Shown piece by piece: positions 36,608 to 45,288 of a stretch of 64,000 bases of DNA (positions are counted from its first letter, which is position 1; every line of letters begins with the position of its first letter). Where the stretch lies: assembly GCA_030028905.1 (NCBI GenBank), contig JALDYZ010000008.1:124001-188000 (forward strand), read 5' to 3'. A program made the translations under genes and the position numbers. Below the pieces are notes generated by a model, which saw only the letters and a list, made by a program, of their open reading frames with translations, was not told the DNA's origin and made no database searches. The stretch is from Ferirhizobium litorale (GTDB lineage: Bacteria > Pseudomonadota > Alphaproteobacteria > Rhizobiales > Rhizobiaceae).

Positions 36608-36753
36608 TGCGACGGCGCCTGTTTTTACAGGCTTGAGAGAGTCCGGTGCGGCCAACCCAAGTCGGGGGCCTGATCCGGAGCTGTCCCGATGGCCGCAGGG
36701 CCGGGTTTCCGGCTCTGGCGCTTCGTACATCCGAAAAGCGAAGCAGGGAGGCC
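36608..36753 (+). ncRNA. degenerate cobalamin riboswitch-like leader of cbiX
   Basis: The 5' half follows the class-I layout: GGCGCCTG hairpin (36614-36632), TTGAGAGAGTCCGGTGCGG (36633-36651), then ATCCGGAGCTGTCCCG (36673-36688), which is the usual run into GCAACTGT. That block is missing (GATGGCCGC instead), no GGGAAGG is seen, and the terminal B12 box is only hinted at by GAAGCAGGGAGGCC (36740-36753), which overlaps the ribosome binding site. Either a decayed riboswitch or a short variant. Confidence 0.55.
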
Positions 36754-36758
36754 GAATC

Positions 36759-38093
36759 ATGGCGGAAAAACTCGGAATCATGGTGTGCGGCCATGGCAGC
36801 CGCAACCAGAACGCGGCGCGCGAATTTGCAGTGATCGCCGAGGCGCTGAAGGCCCGCAATCCCGACATGCCCGTCGAATACGGCTATCTCGAATTCTGCA
36901 ATCCGGTGATCGCTTCCGGCCTCGACAGGCTGCGCGAGCAGGGGGTGACGCGCGTACTCGCCGTGCCCGGCATGCTGTTTGCCGCCGGTCATGCCAAGAA
37001 CGACATTCCCTCGGTGCTCAACACCTACCAGGCGCAGAATCCGGGCATGGTGATCAACTACGGGCGCGAACTCGGCATCGACCTGAAGATGATCCGCGCC
37101 GCCGGCGACCGCATCCAGGAGGCCGTCGACGAGGCGAACGCCACGCTTGGCGAGGTCAGCCGTCACGAGACGCTGCTGATGGTGGTCGGGCGCGGCTCGT
37201 CGGATCCGGATGCCAACTCCAACGCCACCAAGGTCATGCGCATGCTGTGGGAAGGCATGGGCTTCGGCTGGGGCGAGACCTGTTACTCGGGGGTTACATT
37301 CCCGCTGGTCGAGCCGGGGCTGGAGCATGCCGCCAAGCTCGGCTACAGGCGCATCATCGTCTTCCCGTACTTCCTCTTCACCGGCGTGCTGGTGAAGCGC
37401 ATCTACAGCTATACCGAAGAGGTGGCGGCGCGCCATCCGGAAATCCAGTTCGTCAAGGCCAGCTATCTCAACGACCATCCACTGGTGCTCGACGCCTTCC
37501 AGGATCGGGTGAAGGAAATCCTCGAAGGCGCGGCGGTGATGAACTGCCAGATGTGCAAGTACCGCGAGCAGGTGCTCGGCTTCGAGGCAGACATCGGCCA
37601 GCCGCAGGAAAGCCACCACCACCACGTCGAGGGTATCGGCGGCGGGCTGGAAGACTGTCCGTGCGGGGGGGATTGCGATGCCTCCTGTCGGGACGAGGAT
37701 TTCTGCCGCGAGCATGGCCTTCCCTGGACGCCAGTCCATTCGCATGCCGAGCCGAATTCCCTCGAACCGGCCTTCGACTATGCGCCTTCGGTTGCCCTCG
37801 GTGGCAAGTACGGGCACCTGATGAACGCCGAACCGGATGCCGGACTTGAAGAGGTGATGAATGCGCCGTCGAGCGGCCATCATCACCACGCGCATGGCGA
37901 GGCCTGCGGCTGCGGTCATCATCATGGTCACGATCACCACCACGATCACCACGATCACCACGATCACAGCCACGGTCATCATCATCACAACCATGCTCAT
38001 GATCATGGGCACCACCATGACCATGGCCACCACCATGCGCCGTATCCGCATGCGGACCATCCGCTCGGACCGAAGTCGATGAAGAAGAAGTGA
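36759..38093 (+). CDS. cbiX: sirohydrochlorin cobaltochelatase CbiX with Cys/His-rich C-terminus
   Basis: 444 residues from ATG 36759. Two CbiX half-domains: the first with the metal-binding His in CGHGSRN (~8-14), the second with [10 protein letters not shown] (Arg in place of His, as in other long CbiX). After ~260 comes a Cys-rich segment ([27 protein letters not shown]) and, from ~370, a tail with about 34 His in 65 residues. It inserts cobalt into sirohydrochlorin, the early step of the anaerobic-type route; the tail probably stores or concentrates cobalt. First gene of cbiX-cobM. Confidence 0.92.
   Translation: MAEKLGIMVCGHGSRNQNAAREFAVIAEALKARNPDMPVEYGYLEFCNPVIASGLDRLREQGVTRVLAVPGMLFAAGHAKNDIPSVLNTYQAQNPGMVINYGRELGIDLKMIRAAGDRIQEAVDEANATLGEVSRHETLLMVVGRGSSDPDANSNATKVMRMLWEGMGFGWGETCYSGVTFPLVEPGLEHAAKLGYRRIIVFPYFLFTGVLVKRIYSYTEEVAARHPEIQFVKASYLNDHPLVLDAFQDRVKEILEGAAVMNCQMCKYREQVLGFEADIGQPQESHHHHVEGIGGGLEDCPCGGDCDASCRDEDFCREHGLPWTPVHSHAEPNSLEPAFDYAPSVALGGKYGHLMNAEPDAGLEEVMNAPSSGHHHHAHGEACGCGHHHGHDHHHDHHDHHDHSHGHHHHNHAHDHGHHHDHGHHHAPYPHADHPLGPKSMKKK
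37870..38050 (+). repeat. His-codon low-complexity tract
   Basis: Imperfect tandem CAT/CAC with GAT/GGC triplets encoding the His-rich CbiX tail. Prone to slippage; length may vary between strains. Confidence 0.7.
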
Positions 38094-38097
38094 ACCG

Positions 38098-38739
38098 ATG
38101 GGCGCGCTCGACTACATCCGCGATCCCGCCGAGATCTACGAAAGGTCCTTTGCGACCATCCGGGCGGAAGCGGATTTGTCCCGCTTTCCGAAAGGGATGG
38201 AGGCGCTTGCTGTCAGATTGATTCATGCCTGCGGCATGACCGAGCTGGCCGCTGACATCGCATTTTCTGATGGCGCGTTCGAGGCGGGTGCAGCGGCGCT
38301 CTCCAGCGGCGCGTCGGTGCTGTGCGATGCCGAAATGGTCCGTCAAGGCATCATCCGCAGATTGCTGCCGCGCGATAACGATGTGGTTTGCCTCCTCAAT
38401 GACGAACGCGTCCGGCCACTTGCCGTCGAGATCGGCAATACCCGCTCGGCGGCGCAAGTCGATCTCTGGGCGGACCGGCTCGGCGGCGCGGTGGTGGCGA
38501 TCGGCAACGCGCCGACGGCACTGTTCCGCCTGCTGGAATTGATCGACCGAGGAGCGCCGAAGCCCGCCGTCATTCTCGGCTTTCCGGTTGGGTTCGTCGG
38601 GGCGGCGGAATCGAAGGCGGAACTGATCGCCGATCCGCGCGGCATACCCTTTATCGCGGTGCGCGGCCGCCGCGGCGGCTCGGCCATGGCGTCCGCCGCC
38701 GTCAATGCCCTGGCAGGAGGGCTCGGGACCAATGTCTGA
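38098..38739 (+). CDS. cobH: precorrin-8X methylmutase
   Basis: 213 residues, 4 bp after cbiX. CobH/CbiC family: ARLIHACGM-like segment ([13 protein letters not shown], the catalytic His), then [11 protein letters not shown] and [15 protein letters not shown]. It moves the C11 methyl group to C12 to give hydrogenobyrinate (or cobyrinate). It overlaps cobL by 8 bp. Confidence 0.95.
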   Translation: MGALDYIRDPAEIYERSFATIRAEADLSRFPKGMEALAVRLIHACGMTELAADIAFSDGAFEAGAAALSSGASVLCDAEMVRQGIIRRLLPRDNDVVCLLNDERVRPLAVEIGNTRSAAQVDLWADRLGGAVVAIGNAPTALFRLLELIDRGAPKPAVILGFPVGFVGAAESKAELIADPRGIPFIAVRGRRGGSAMASAAVNALAGGLGTNV

Positions 38740-39970
38740 CGCGCCACAAGAAGCGCCCTGGCTGACGATCGTCGGCATCGGCGACAGCGGGCTTTCGAGC
38801 CTGACGGCGGATGCACGCGCCATCGTCGAGGCGTCGCGGACGCTCGTCGTGGCGGACCGGTTGGACGAGGTCGTTGCCCATCTGACGGGTGCACGGGTGC
38901 TCCTGCGCTGGTCGGATGGCTATCGCGAGACCCTCGACCGCATCCTTGCCCTGCGCGGCACGCCGGTCACCGTGCTTGCGACCGGCGACCCGATGCATTT
39001 CGGCATCGGCGCGACGCTGCGCAAGCATTTTTCCGCCGGCGAGATGCGCGTTCTGCCGTCGCCATCGGCATTTTCGCTCGCCGCCGCGCGGCTCGGCTGG
39101 CCGTTGCAGTCGGTCGCGCAGATTTCGTTGCATGGCCGCCCGGTCGAGTCGGTCAACCGCCACCTGTTGCCAGGTACGCGCATTCTGGCGCTGACCTCGG
39201 ACGCAAGCACCGTCGGCTCGGTCGCAGCGAACCTTGCCGGTCGCGGTTTCGGGGCCTCGATCCTGCATGTTCTCGAACATATGGGCGGGCCACGCGAGCG
39301 CCTGCTGCGCATGAGTGTCGACGAATTTCTGGCCGATGCGCCAACAATCGCCGATTTCAACACACTTGCCATCGACTGCGCCGTCGATGCTCCGCTGCTG
39401 TCGCCGGTGCCGGGATTGCCTGACGATGCCTTCCGGCATGACGGACAACTGACCAAGCGCGAGGTGCGCGCCGCGACGCTCTCCCTTCTCCAGCCGTTTC
39501 CGAACGCGCTTCTCTGGGATGTCGGCGCCGGCTGCGGTTCGATCGCCATCGAGTGGATGCGCGCCGGCATGGGCACGCGGGCGGTCGCCATCGAAAACAG
39601 GGCCGAGCGGCTGACGATGATCCGCGAGAATGCCGCAACGTTCGGCGTTCCCGACCTCGTTTCCGTCGAGGGCGAGGCACCTGATGCACTTGCCGGGCTC
39701 GATTTGCCGGACGTGGTCTTCATCGGAGGCGGCATCACGACTGACCGCCTGTTCGAGGCCTGCTGGCAGGCACTGAAGCCGGGCGGTCGGCTGGTCGCCA
39801 ATGCGGTCACCATCGAGGGCGAGGCACGGCTTGCGGAGTTGCGTGGCCTTCATGGCGGGGAACTGACTCGCATATCGGTCGCGCGCGCCGCTCCCGTCGG
39901 CCGCTACTGCGGCTGGAAATCGCTGATGCCGGTGACGCTGTGGAGCGTGAGCAAGGGGAGAGAAGCATGA
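38732..39970 (+). CDS. cobL: precorrin-6Y C5,15-methyltransferase (decarboxylating)
   Basis: 412 residues, a CobL fusion of CbiE (N-terminal tetrapyrrole methylase, ~10-200) and CbiT (C-terminal Rossmann methyltransferase with [14 protein letters not shown] at ~260-273). It methylates C5 and C15 and decarboxylates the C12 acetate. The start overlaps cobH; ATGA overlap with cobI. Confidence 0.95.
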   Translation: MSDAPQEAPWLTIVGIGDSGLSSLTADARAIVEASRTLVVADRLDEVVAHLTGARVLLRWSDGYRETLDRILALRGTPVTVLATGDPMHFGIGATLRKHFSAGEMRVLPSPSAFSLAAARLGWPLQSVAQISLHGRPVESVNRHLLPGTRILALTSDASTVGSVAANLAGRGFGASILHVLEHMGGPRERLLRMSVDEFLADAPTIADFNTLAIDCAVDAPLLSPVPGLPDDAFRHDGQLTKREVRAATLSLLQPFPNALLWDVGAGCGSIAIEWMRAGMGTRAVAIENRAERLTMIRENAATFGVPDLVSVEGEAPDALAGLDLPDVVFIGGGITTDRLFEACWQALKPGGRLVANAVTIEGEARLAELRGLHGGELTRISVARAAPVGRYCGWKSLMPVTLWSVSKGREA

Positions 39971-40710
39971 GCGGCAAGCTCTACGGCCTGGGGCTAGGTC
40001 CCGGCGATCCGGAACTCATCACGTTGAAGGCGCACCGGATCCTGACGACCGCGCCGGTCGTTGCCTATCCAGCGCCGGATACCGGGCCGAGCTTCGCCCG
40101 GCAGATCGCCGCCGGTTATCTGTCGCCGAGCCAGCTCGAAGTCCCAATGGTGGTGCCGATGCGCGTCGAGCGCTATCCGGCGCAGGAGGTGTACGACGAG
40201 GCGGCGGCGACCCTTTCGCGTCACCTCGACGCCGGTTCGGACGTGGCGGTTCTGTGCGAGGGCGATCCCTTCTTCTACGGCTCGTTCATGTATCTGTTCG
40301 AGCGCCTTGCCGGGCGCTACGAGACCGAGATGGTGCCGGGCGTCTCCTCGATCATGGCCGGTGCATCTGCCTTCGGCCGACCGCTTGCGGCCCGCAACGA
40401 CGTGCTGACGGTCATTCCGGGGCCGCTCGAATCCGACGAGATGCAGGCACGCATCGCGGCGAGCGACGCCGTGGCGATCATCAAGGTCGGCCGCCATTTC
40501 AACCGCATACGGCAATTGCTTGAGAAAATGAATCTGGTCGAGAGTGCCGGCTATCTGGAGCGTATCAGCCTGCCGGAGCAGCGCGTCCTGCCGCTTTCCG
40601 CAGTCGTCGAGGACAGCGCGCCGTACTTCTCGATCATCCTGATCTACAAGGGGCAGGAGGGCTGGATCTCGGCGCTTCGCCCGTCCCAATCGAACGGAAC
40701 AAGACCATGA
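39967..40710 (+). CDS. cobI: precorrin-2 C20-methyltransferase
   Basis: 247 residues. Tetrapyrrole methylase with GLGLGPGDPELITLKA at the N-terminus, VLCEGDPFFYGSFMYL and the MVPGVSSIMAGAS loop. It acts on precorrin-2, or on cobalt-precorrin-2 if CbiX works first. ATGA overlaps on both sides. Confidence 0.95.
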   Translation: MSGKLYGLGLGPGDPELITLKAHRILTTAPVVAYPAPDTGPSFARQIAAGYLSPSQLEVPMVVPMRVERYPAQEVYDEAAATLSRHLDAGSDVAVLCEGDPFFYGSFMYLFERLAGRYETEMVPGVSSIMAGASAFGRPLAARNDVLTVIPGPLESDEMQARIAASDAVAIIKVGRHFNRIRQLLEKMNLVESAGYLERISLPEQRVLPLSAVVEDSAPYFSIILIYKGQEGWISALRPSQSNGTRP

Positions 40711-42536
40711 GCGCCAGCAACAAGCCCGCCGTCATCATCCTGTCCGAGGCGGCTCGCGGGATCGGGCGCCGGATCGCCGAACTCACCGGCGGCGATCTGC
40801 ACGGCGCATCCGCGCGCGTTTCAAGCGCCGAGGTTGCCTTCGACCAGTTGAAGCCGCATCTGCAGGGCCTGTTCGTCGAGGGCCGGCCGATCGTCGCTGT
40901 CATGGCGTCGGGCGCAGTGATCCGGCTTCTGGCGCCGGTGCTGGCCGACAAGATGCTGGAGCCGCCCGTGCTTGCCGTCAGCGAGGATGGCTCTTCGGTG
41001 GTGCCTCTGCTCGGCGGCCATCATGGCGCCAACGATCTCGCCCGCCTGTTGGCCGACGGGCTCCACGGGCACGCGGCGGTCACGACCGCCGGCGACGTCC
41101 GTTTCGGCGTCGCGCTCGACGCGCCGTCCGAGGGCTACGTGCTGGCCAATCCTGAGAACGCCAAGGCGGTGATGGCGGAGCTTGTGGCCGGCGCGCCTGC
41201 GCGCCTCGACGGCGAAGCCGCGTGGCTGGCAGGGAACGGCATACCCTTCGCCGCCGATGGTGCGGTTACCCTTACCATCACCGACCGGTCCAAGACGCCT
41301 ACGCCGCTCGAACTCGTCTATCACCCGAAGACGCTGGTGCTCGGCATGGGCTGCGAGCGCGGGGCTTCGAGCGAAGAGGCGATTGCGCTTGCGGAGAAAG
41401 CCGTTGCCGATAGCGGCGTTGCCGAGGAGAGCATCGCTGCCGTTGCTTCCATCGATCTCAAGGCGGACGAGACGGCGATCCATGCGGTCGCCGCCCGTTT
41501 CGGCGTACCGGCGCGCTTCTTCGATGCCTCCACGCTGGAAGCGGAAACGCCGCGGCTCCAAAACCCGTCCGAGGTCGTGTTCGCCGAGGTCGGCTGCCAC
41601 GGCGTTGCCGAAGGTGCTGCGCTTGCGGCGTCCGGCTCGGATAGCGAACTCGTGTTTGCGAAGATCAAGTCGAAGGGGGCCACGGCAGCGATTGCCCGCT
41701 CGTCCTCGATCATCGATCCGGATGCCATCGGCCGCTCGCGCGGAAAGCTGTTCGTCGTCGGCATCGGGCCGGGAGCCGGCCGCTGGCGCTCGCCGGAAGT
41801 CTCGGCCATGGTGGCCGCCTCGACCGATCTCGTCGGCTATTCGCTCTACCTCGACCTGCTCGGGCCGCTTGCCCGCGGCAAGACGCGGCACGACTTCGAC
41901 CTCGGCAAGGAGGAGGCGCGCGTCGTGCATGCCATGGAACTCGCCGGGCAGGGCCGCGACGTGGCGCTCGTCTGCTCGGGTGACGCCGGCATCTATGCGA
42001 TGGCGACGCTCGTGTTCGAACTCTTCGAGAAGGGCGGCATTTCGGACGCGGCAAGCCGCATCGAAGTGCAGGTCTCGCCCGGAATCTCGGCGCTGCAGGC
42101 AGCGGCCGCGCGGGCCGGCGCCCCGCTCGGCCATGATTTCTGCACGATCTCGCTCTCCGACCTCCTGACCCCGTGGGAGGACATCCAGCGGCGCGTCAGG
42201 GCGGCTGGCGAGGGCGATTTCGTCATCGCCTTCTACAACCCGGTGTCGATGAAGCGCCGCACCCAGCTCGCCTATGCCCGCGACAAGCTGCTCGAGTATC
42301 GGCCGCATTCCACCCCGGTCATCCTTGCCACCAATCTCGGACGCGAAGGCGAAAGGGTGCGCGTGGTGCCGCTCGGCGAACTCAATGTCGATGATGTCGA
42401 CATGCTGACGGTGGTGGTCGTCGGCTCGTCGGAAAGCCGCACGGTTACGACCGGCGACGGTCGGACCTGGGTGTTCACGCCAAGGGGCTATTCCGGCAAG
42501 GCCGGTACAGGCATGAAGAAGGAAGCAGCAGAATGA
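40707..42536 (+). CDS. cobJ: CbiG-CobJ fusion: ring-contraction enzyme plus precorrin-3B C17-methyltransferase
   Basis: 609 residues with two parts. ~1-335 is CbiG-like: VAVMASGAVIRLLAPVL and LLGGHHGANDLAR in its N-domain, LVLGMGCERGASSEEA at ~210 as the CobE/CbiG C-domain. ~345-600 is CobJ/CbiH: VVGIGPGAGRWRSPEV, ALVCSGDAGIYAMA, FYNPVSMKRR. CbiG opens the delta-lactone and releases acetaldehyde in the anaerobic route; CobJ contracts the ring. The fusion puts both steps on one chain. ATGA overlaps on both sides. Confidence 0.93.
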   Translation: MSASNKPAVIILSEAARGIGRRIAELTGGDLHGASARVSSAEVAFDQLKPHLQGLFVEGRPIVAVMASGAVIRLLAPVLADKMLEPPVLAVSEDGSSVVPLLGGHHGANDLARLLADGLHGHAAVTTAGDVRFGVALDAPSEGYVLANPENAKAVMAELVAGAPARLDGEAAWLAGNGIPFAADGAVTLTITDRSKTPTPLELVYHPKTLVLGMGCERGASSEEAIALAEKAVADSGVAEESIAAVASIDLKADETAIHAVAARFGVPARFFDASTLEAETPRLQNPSEVVFAEVGCHGVAEGAALAASGSDSELVFAKIKSKGATAAIARSSSIIDPDAIGRSRGKLFVVGIGPGAGRWRSPEVSAMVAASTDLVGYSLYLDLLGPLARGKTRHDFDLGKEEARVVHAMELAGQGRDVALVCSGDAGIYAMATLVFELFEKGGISDAASRIEVQVSPGISALQAAAARAGAPLGHDFCTISLSDLLTPWEDIQRRVRAAGEGDFVIAFYNPVSMKRRTQLAYARDKLLEYRPHSTPVILATNLGREGERVRVVPLGELNVDDVDMLTVVVVGSSESRTVTTGDGRTWVFTPRGYSGKAGTGMKKEAAE

Positions 42537-43312
42537 CCGTCTATTTCATCGGCGCCGGCCCCGGCGCGCCGGATCTCATCACCGTGCGCGGGCTGAAACT
42601 CATCGAGCGCTGCCCTGTCTGCCTCTATGCCGGTTCTCTGGTGCCGGAAGAGATCGTCAGCGCAGCGCCCGAGGGCGCCATCGTCAAGGATACCGCCCCG
42701 ATGCATCTCGACGAGATCATGGCCGACATCGAAGCCGCGCATGAGCGCGGCGAGGATGTGGCGCGGGTGCATTCCGGCGATCCCTCGATCTATGGCGCGA
42801 TCGCCGAGCAGATGCGACGCCTCGATGCGCTCGACATTCCCTATGACGTGGTTCCGGGCGTTCCGGCCTTCGCGGCAACGGCGGCGCGGCTGAAGACCGA
42901 ACTGACGCTGCCCGAGATCGCACAGACGATCATCATCACCCGCACCGAGATGAAGGCGTCGTCGATGCCCGAGTTCGAAACGCTGGAGATCCTCGGCAAA
43001 GCGCGCGCGACACTCGCCATCCACCTGTCGATCCGCAATCTCACCCATGTGCGCGAGGTTCTGACCCCGTACTATGGCGAGGATTGCCCGGTCGTGGTCG
43101 CCTATCGCTCGACCTGGCCGGACGAACTCTTCATCCGCACGACCCTGAAGGACATGCAGGAACAGGTGCGCAAGGCGAAGATCACCCGCACCGCGCTGAT
43201 CATGGTCGGCAAGGTTTTCGGCGATGTCAGCTTCCGCGACAGCGACCTCTACAATTCCGATTTCAGCCATGTGCTGCGAAACCGGGGCAAGAAGAAGGTG
43301 GCGAGCGCCTGA
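42533..43312 (+). CDS. cobM: precorrin-4 C11-methyltransferase
   Basis: 259 residues. Tetrapyrrole methylase with FIGAGPGAPDLITVRG, LVPEEIV, VHSGDPSIYGAIAEQ and VPGVPAFAATAA, the CobM/CbiF pattern. It methylates C11. Last cob gene of this run; a small GACCG-A5-CGGTC hairpin follows the stop. Confidence 0.95.
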   Translation: MTVYFIGAGPGAPDLITVRGLKLIERCPVCLYAGSLVPEEIVSAAPEGAIVKDTAPMHLDEIMADIEAAHERGEDVARVHSGDPSIYGAIAEQMRRLDALDIPYDVVPGVPAFAATAARLKTELTLPEIAQTIIITRTEMKASSMPEFETLEILGKARATLAIHLSIRNLTHVREVLTPYYGEDCPVVVAYRSTWPDELFIRTTLKDMQEQVRKAKITRTALIMVGKVFGDVSFRDSDLYNSDFSHVLRNRGKKKVASA

Positions 43313-43426
43313 CCGAAAAACCGGTCTTGCTACTGTAGCGTTTGTGACTATTGTCGCCCGGCCCGCGGGGCGGCGGCTTGCCCATGCCTCCGGGCGCCAG
43401 CCTATAAGAATAAAAAGGAAACTCCC

Positions 43427-44380
43427 ATGCACAAGGTCATTTTTGACACGGATCCCGGCGTCGACGACGCGATGGCGCTGCTTTTCCTGCACCGCCACCC
43501 GGAGGTCGATCTGCTCGGCATCACCACCGTCTTCGGCAATGCCTCGGTCGAGACCACGACCCGCAACGCCCTCTTCCTCAAGCGCGAGTGGAAGATCGAC
43601 GCGCCGGTGGCGCGGGGCGCCAACGAGACATTCGATCCGGCCCGTGCCTCCGAGGAGGAATGGCCAACCTTCGTGCATGGCGAGGACGGCCTCGGCAACA
43701 TCGACGTGCCGGAAGTCATCGACATGCCGGTCGATCCGCGCCCTGCCTACCAGTTCATCATCGACACGGTGCGTGCGCATCCGGGCGAGGTGCGCCTCGT
43801 GGCCGTCGGCCGCATGACCAACCTGGCGCTGGCGCTCCGCCACGACCCCGAAATCGCCGGCCTGGTCAAGGATGTCGTCATCATGGGCGGCAATTTCCGC
43901 GTTCCCGGCAATGTCACCCCGGTCGCCGAGGCCAATATCTACGGCGATCCGGAAGCCGCCGATGCGGTCATGACCGCGCCGTGGAAGGTCGTCGTCATCG
44001 GCCTCGACGTGACCGGCGTCACCACCATGAGCCGGAAGTATCTCGCAGACATGGCGACGGAAGGCGGCGAGCATGTCGAACTCCTCAACCGCATCTCGCA
44101 GTTCTACATCGACTTCTACGCTCACATGGTCGATGACGGCATGCTGGTGCATGACAGCTGCGCCTGCGTCTACATCGTCGCGCCCCAACTCTTCACCACC
44201 CAGGGCGGCCCGATCCGCGTCGTCTGCGGCGGTATCGCCGACGGCCAGACGATCCAGAAGCCGGATGGCTTCTTCTTCCCGCCGGGCGACTGGGACAACC
44301 TGCCGAACCAACTCGCCTGCATCGGCATCGATTCCGATGGCGTGCTGTCGCTGATCCGCCGGACGATCCTGACCGCATAA
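43427..44380 (+). CDS. nucleoside hydrolase (IunH family)
   Basis: 317 residues from ATG 43427. The calcium-binding motif DTDPGVDDAMALL at ~6-18 identifies the inosine-uridine-preferring nucleoside hydrolase family, and VIMGGNF and a C-terminal Asp region fit. It cleaves the N-glycosidic bond of ribonucleosides. It is not a known B12 enzyme. One speculative link is salvage of riboside or base for the lower ligand, but simple insertion between cob runs is as likely. Confidence 0.9.
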   Translation: MHKVIFDTDPGVDDAMALLFLHRHPEVDLLGITTVFGNASVETTTRNALFLKREWKIDAPVARGANETFDPARASEEEWPTFVHGEDGLGNIDVPEVIDMPVDPRPAYQFIIDTVRAHPGEVRLVAVGRMTNLALALRHDPEIAGLVKDVVIMGGNFRVPGNVTPVAEANIYGDPEAADAVMTAPWKVVVIGLDVTGVTTMSRKYLADMATEGGEHVELLNRISQFYIDFYAHMVDDGMLVHDSCACVYIVAPQLFTTQGGPIRVVCGGIADGQTIQKPDGFFFPPGDWDNLPNQLACIGIDSDGVLSLIRRTILTA

Positions 44381-44448
44381 GGGCCGCATCGATCGAATCG
44401 CGCGCCGAGTCGGCTGTACTTTTCCGACGCTGCGGCAGTCTCATCCCC

Positions 44449-44560
44449 CGTCATGCCGGACTTGATCCGGCATCCAGCGCGCTCAAGTCCTTGAGCGCAA
44501 TTGACTCTTCTGCGCCGCCGACGCGGCGCGGCTGGACCCCGGCTCAGGGCCGGGGTGACG
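44449..44560. repeat. palindromic intergenic element (RIME/REP-like)
   Basis: Left arm CGTCATGCCGGACTTGATCC...ATCCAGC (44449-44478) and right arm GGCTGGACCCCGGCTCAGGG...GTGACG (44530-44560) are inverted relatives, each itself a palindrome. Between them is a further stem GCGCTCAAGTCCTTGAGCGC (44478-44497). Elements of this type are dispersed in rhizobial genomes. It lies between convergent genes. Confidence 0.75.
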
Positions 44561-44610
44561 TGGAGGTGAACTGCATCCGGTCAATATCGACCCTGCCACC
44601 TGCCACCGCC

Positions 44611-45288
44611 CTACTGCCTGTCGATCATCACGACCGGCAGGCCCATGTTGCGGGCGGCGACGATCTTCGCATAGCCCGCCGCACCGCCCGAGTTGCGGCA
44701 CACCAGATGGGTGACGTCGTGCAGGCGAAACACATCCTCTTCCTCCGAGGGGGCGCCCGCCGGCTTGCCGAGTACCAGCGTGTGGCTGGCAAAGTTCAGC
44801 CGCGTCGCCGGCGGGTCGACCATGCGGATCACGAAGTGGCAGTCGTGCCGCGGCTCGAAGGCCGAGAGATACTGCCGGCCGAGCGCCAGGAAGGGGCGGC
44901 AATCGGGCGGCAACAGCGCCGCCGCCTGCTCCAGTGATACCACCCTGGTCCAGTTGTCTCCGGGTTGCAGCTTCCATGCGGGGCGCTCGATCGTCTCCAG
45001 TGCAATGCCGGTGCTTCGGCAGGCAAGCACGGCATTGGCGGAGATATTCTTGGCGAACGGATGGGTCGCGTCGATAACCCGCGTAATGCCGTTGTCGAGC
45101 AGGTAGCGGGCAAGTCCTTCCGCGCCGCCGAAGCCGCCGATGCGCACCGTGCCGGCGACCGGCGCCGGCTCCCTGGTGCGGCCGGCAAGCGAGGTGATGA
45201 CCTCGGCCACACCTTCAGCAACCATCCGTGCCGCAAGGTCCGCCGCCTCCCTGGTGCCGCCGAGAATGAGGATCCTTTCAGCCGGCAC
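44611..45288 (-). CDS. cobK: precorrin-6A reductase
   Basis: 225 residues from GTG 45286-45288, which overlaps the cbiD stop by 11 bp. The start is set by the Rossmann motif ILILGGTREAADLA at residues ~5-18. CobK/CbiJ family: VIDATHPFAKNIS and LVCRNSGGAAGYAKI. It reduces precorrin-6A with NADPH. Coupled to cbiD. Confidence 0.93.
   Translation of the reverse strand: MPAERILILGGTREAADLAARMVAEGVAEVITSLAGRTREPAPVAGTVRIGGFGGAEGLARYLLDNGITRVIDATHPFAKNISANAVLACRSTGIALETIERPAWKLQPGDNWTRVVSLEQAAALLPPDCRPFLALGRQYLSAFEPRHDCHFVIRMVDPPATRLNFASHTLVLGKPAGAPSEEEDVFRLHDVTHLVCRNSGGAAGYAKIVAARNMGLPVVMIDRQ

Noticed and set aside
36633-36700. TPP riboswitch in front of cbiX
   Set aside because: CTGATCCGG recalls the THI box, but the other TPP blocks are missing and the upstream half fits the cobalamin class better.
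36633-36758. Longer cbiX reading from an earlier start
   Set aside because: The extra residues would be translated from the structured leader and lack similarity to CbiX, which begins at [13 protein letters not shown].
37870-38050. Tandem repeat array or CRISPR-like repeat
   Set aside because: The periodicity is three bases and explained by His codons in the cbiX frame.
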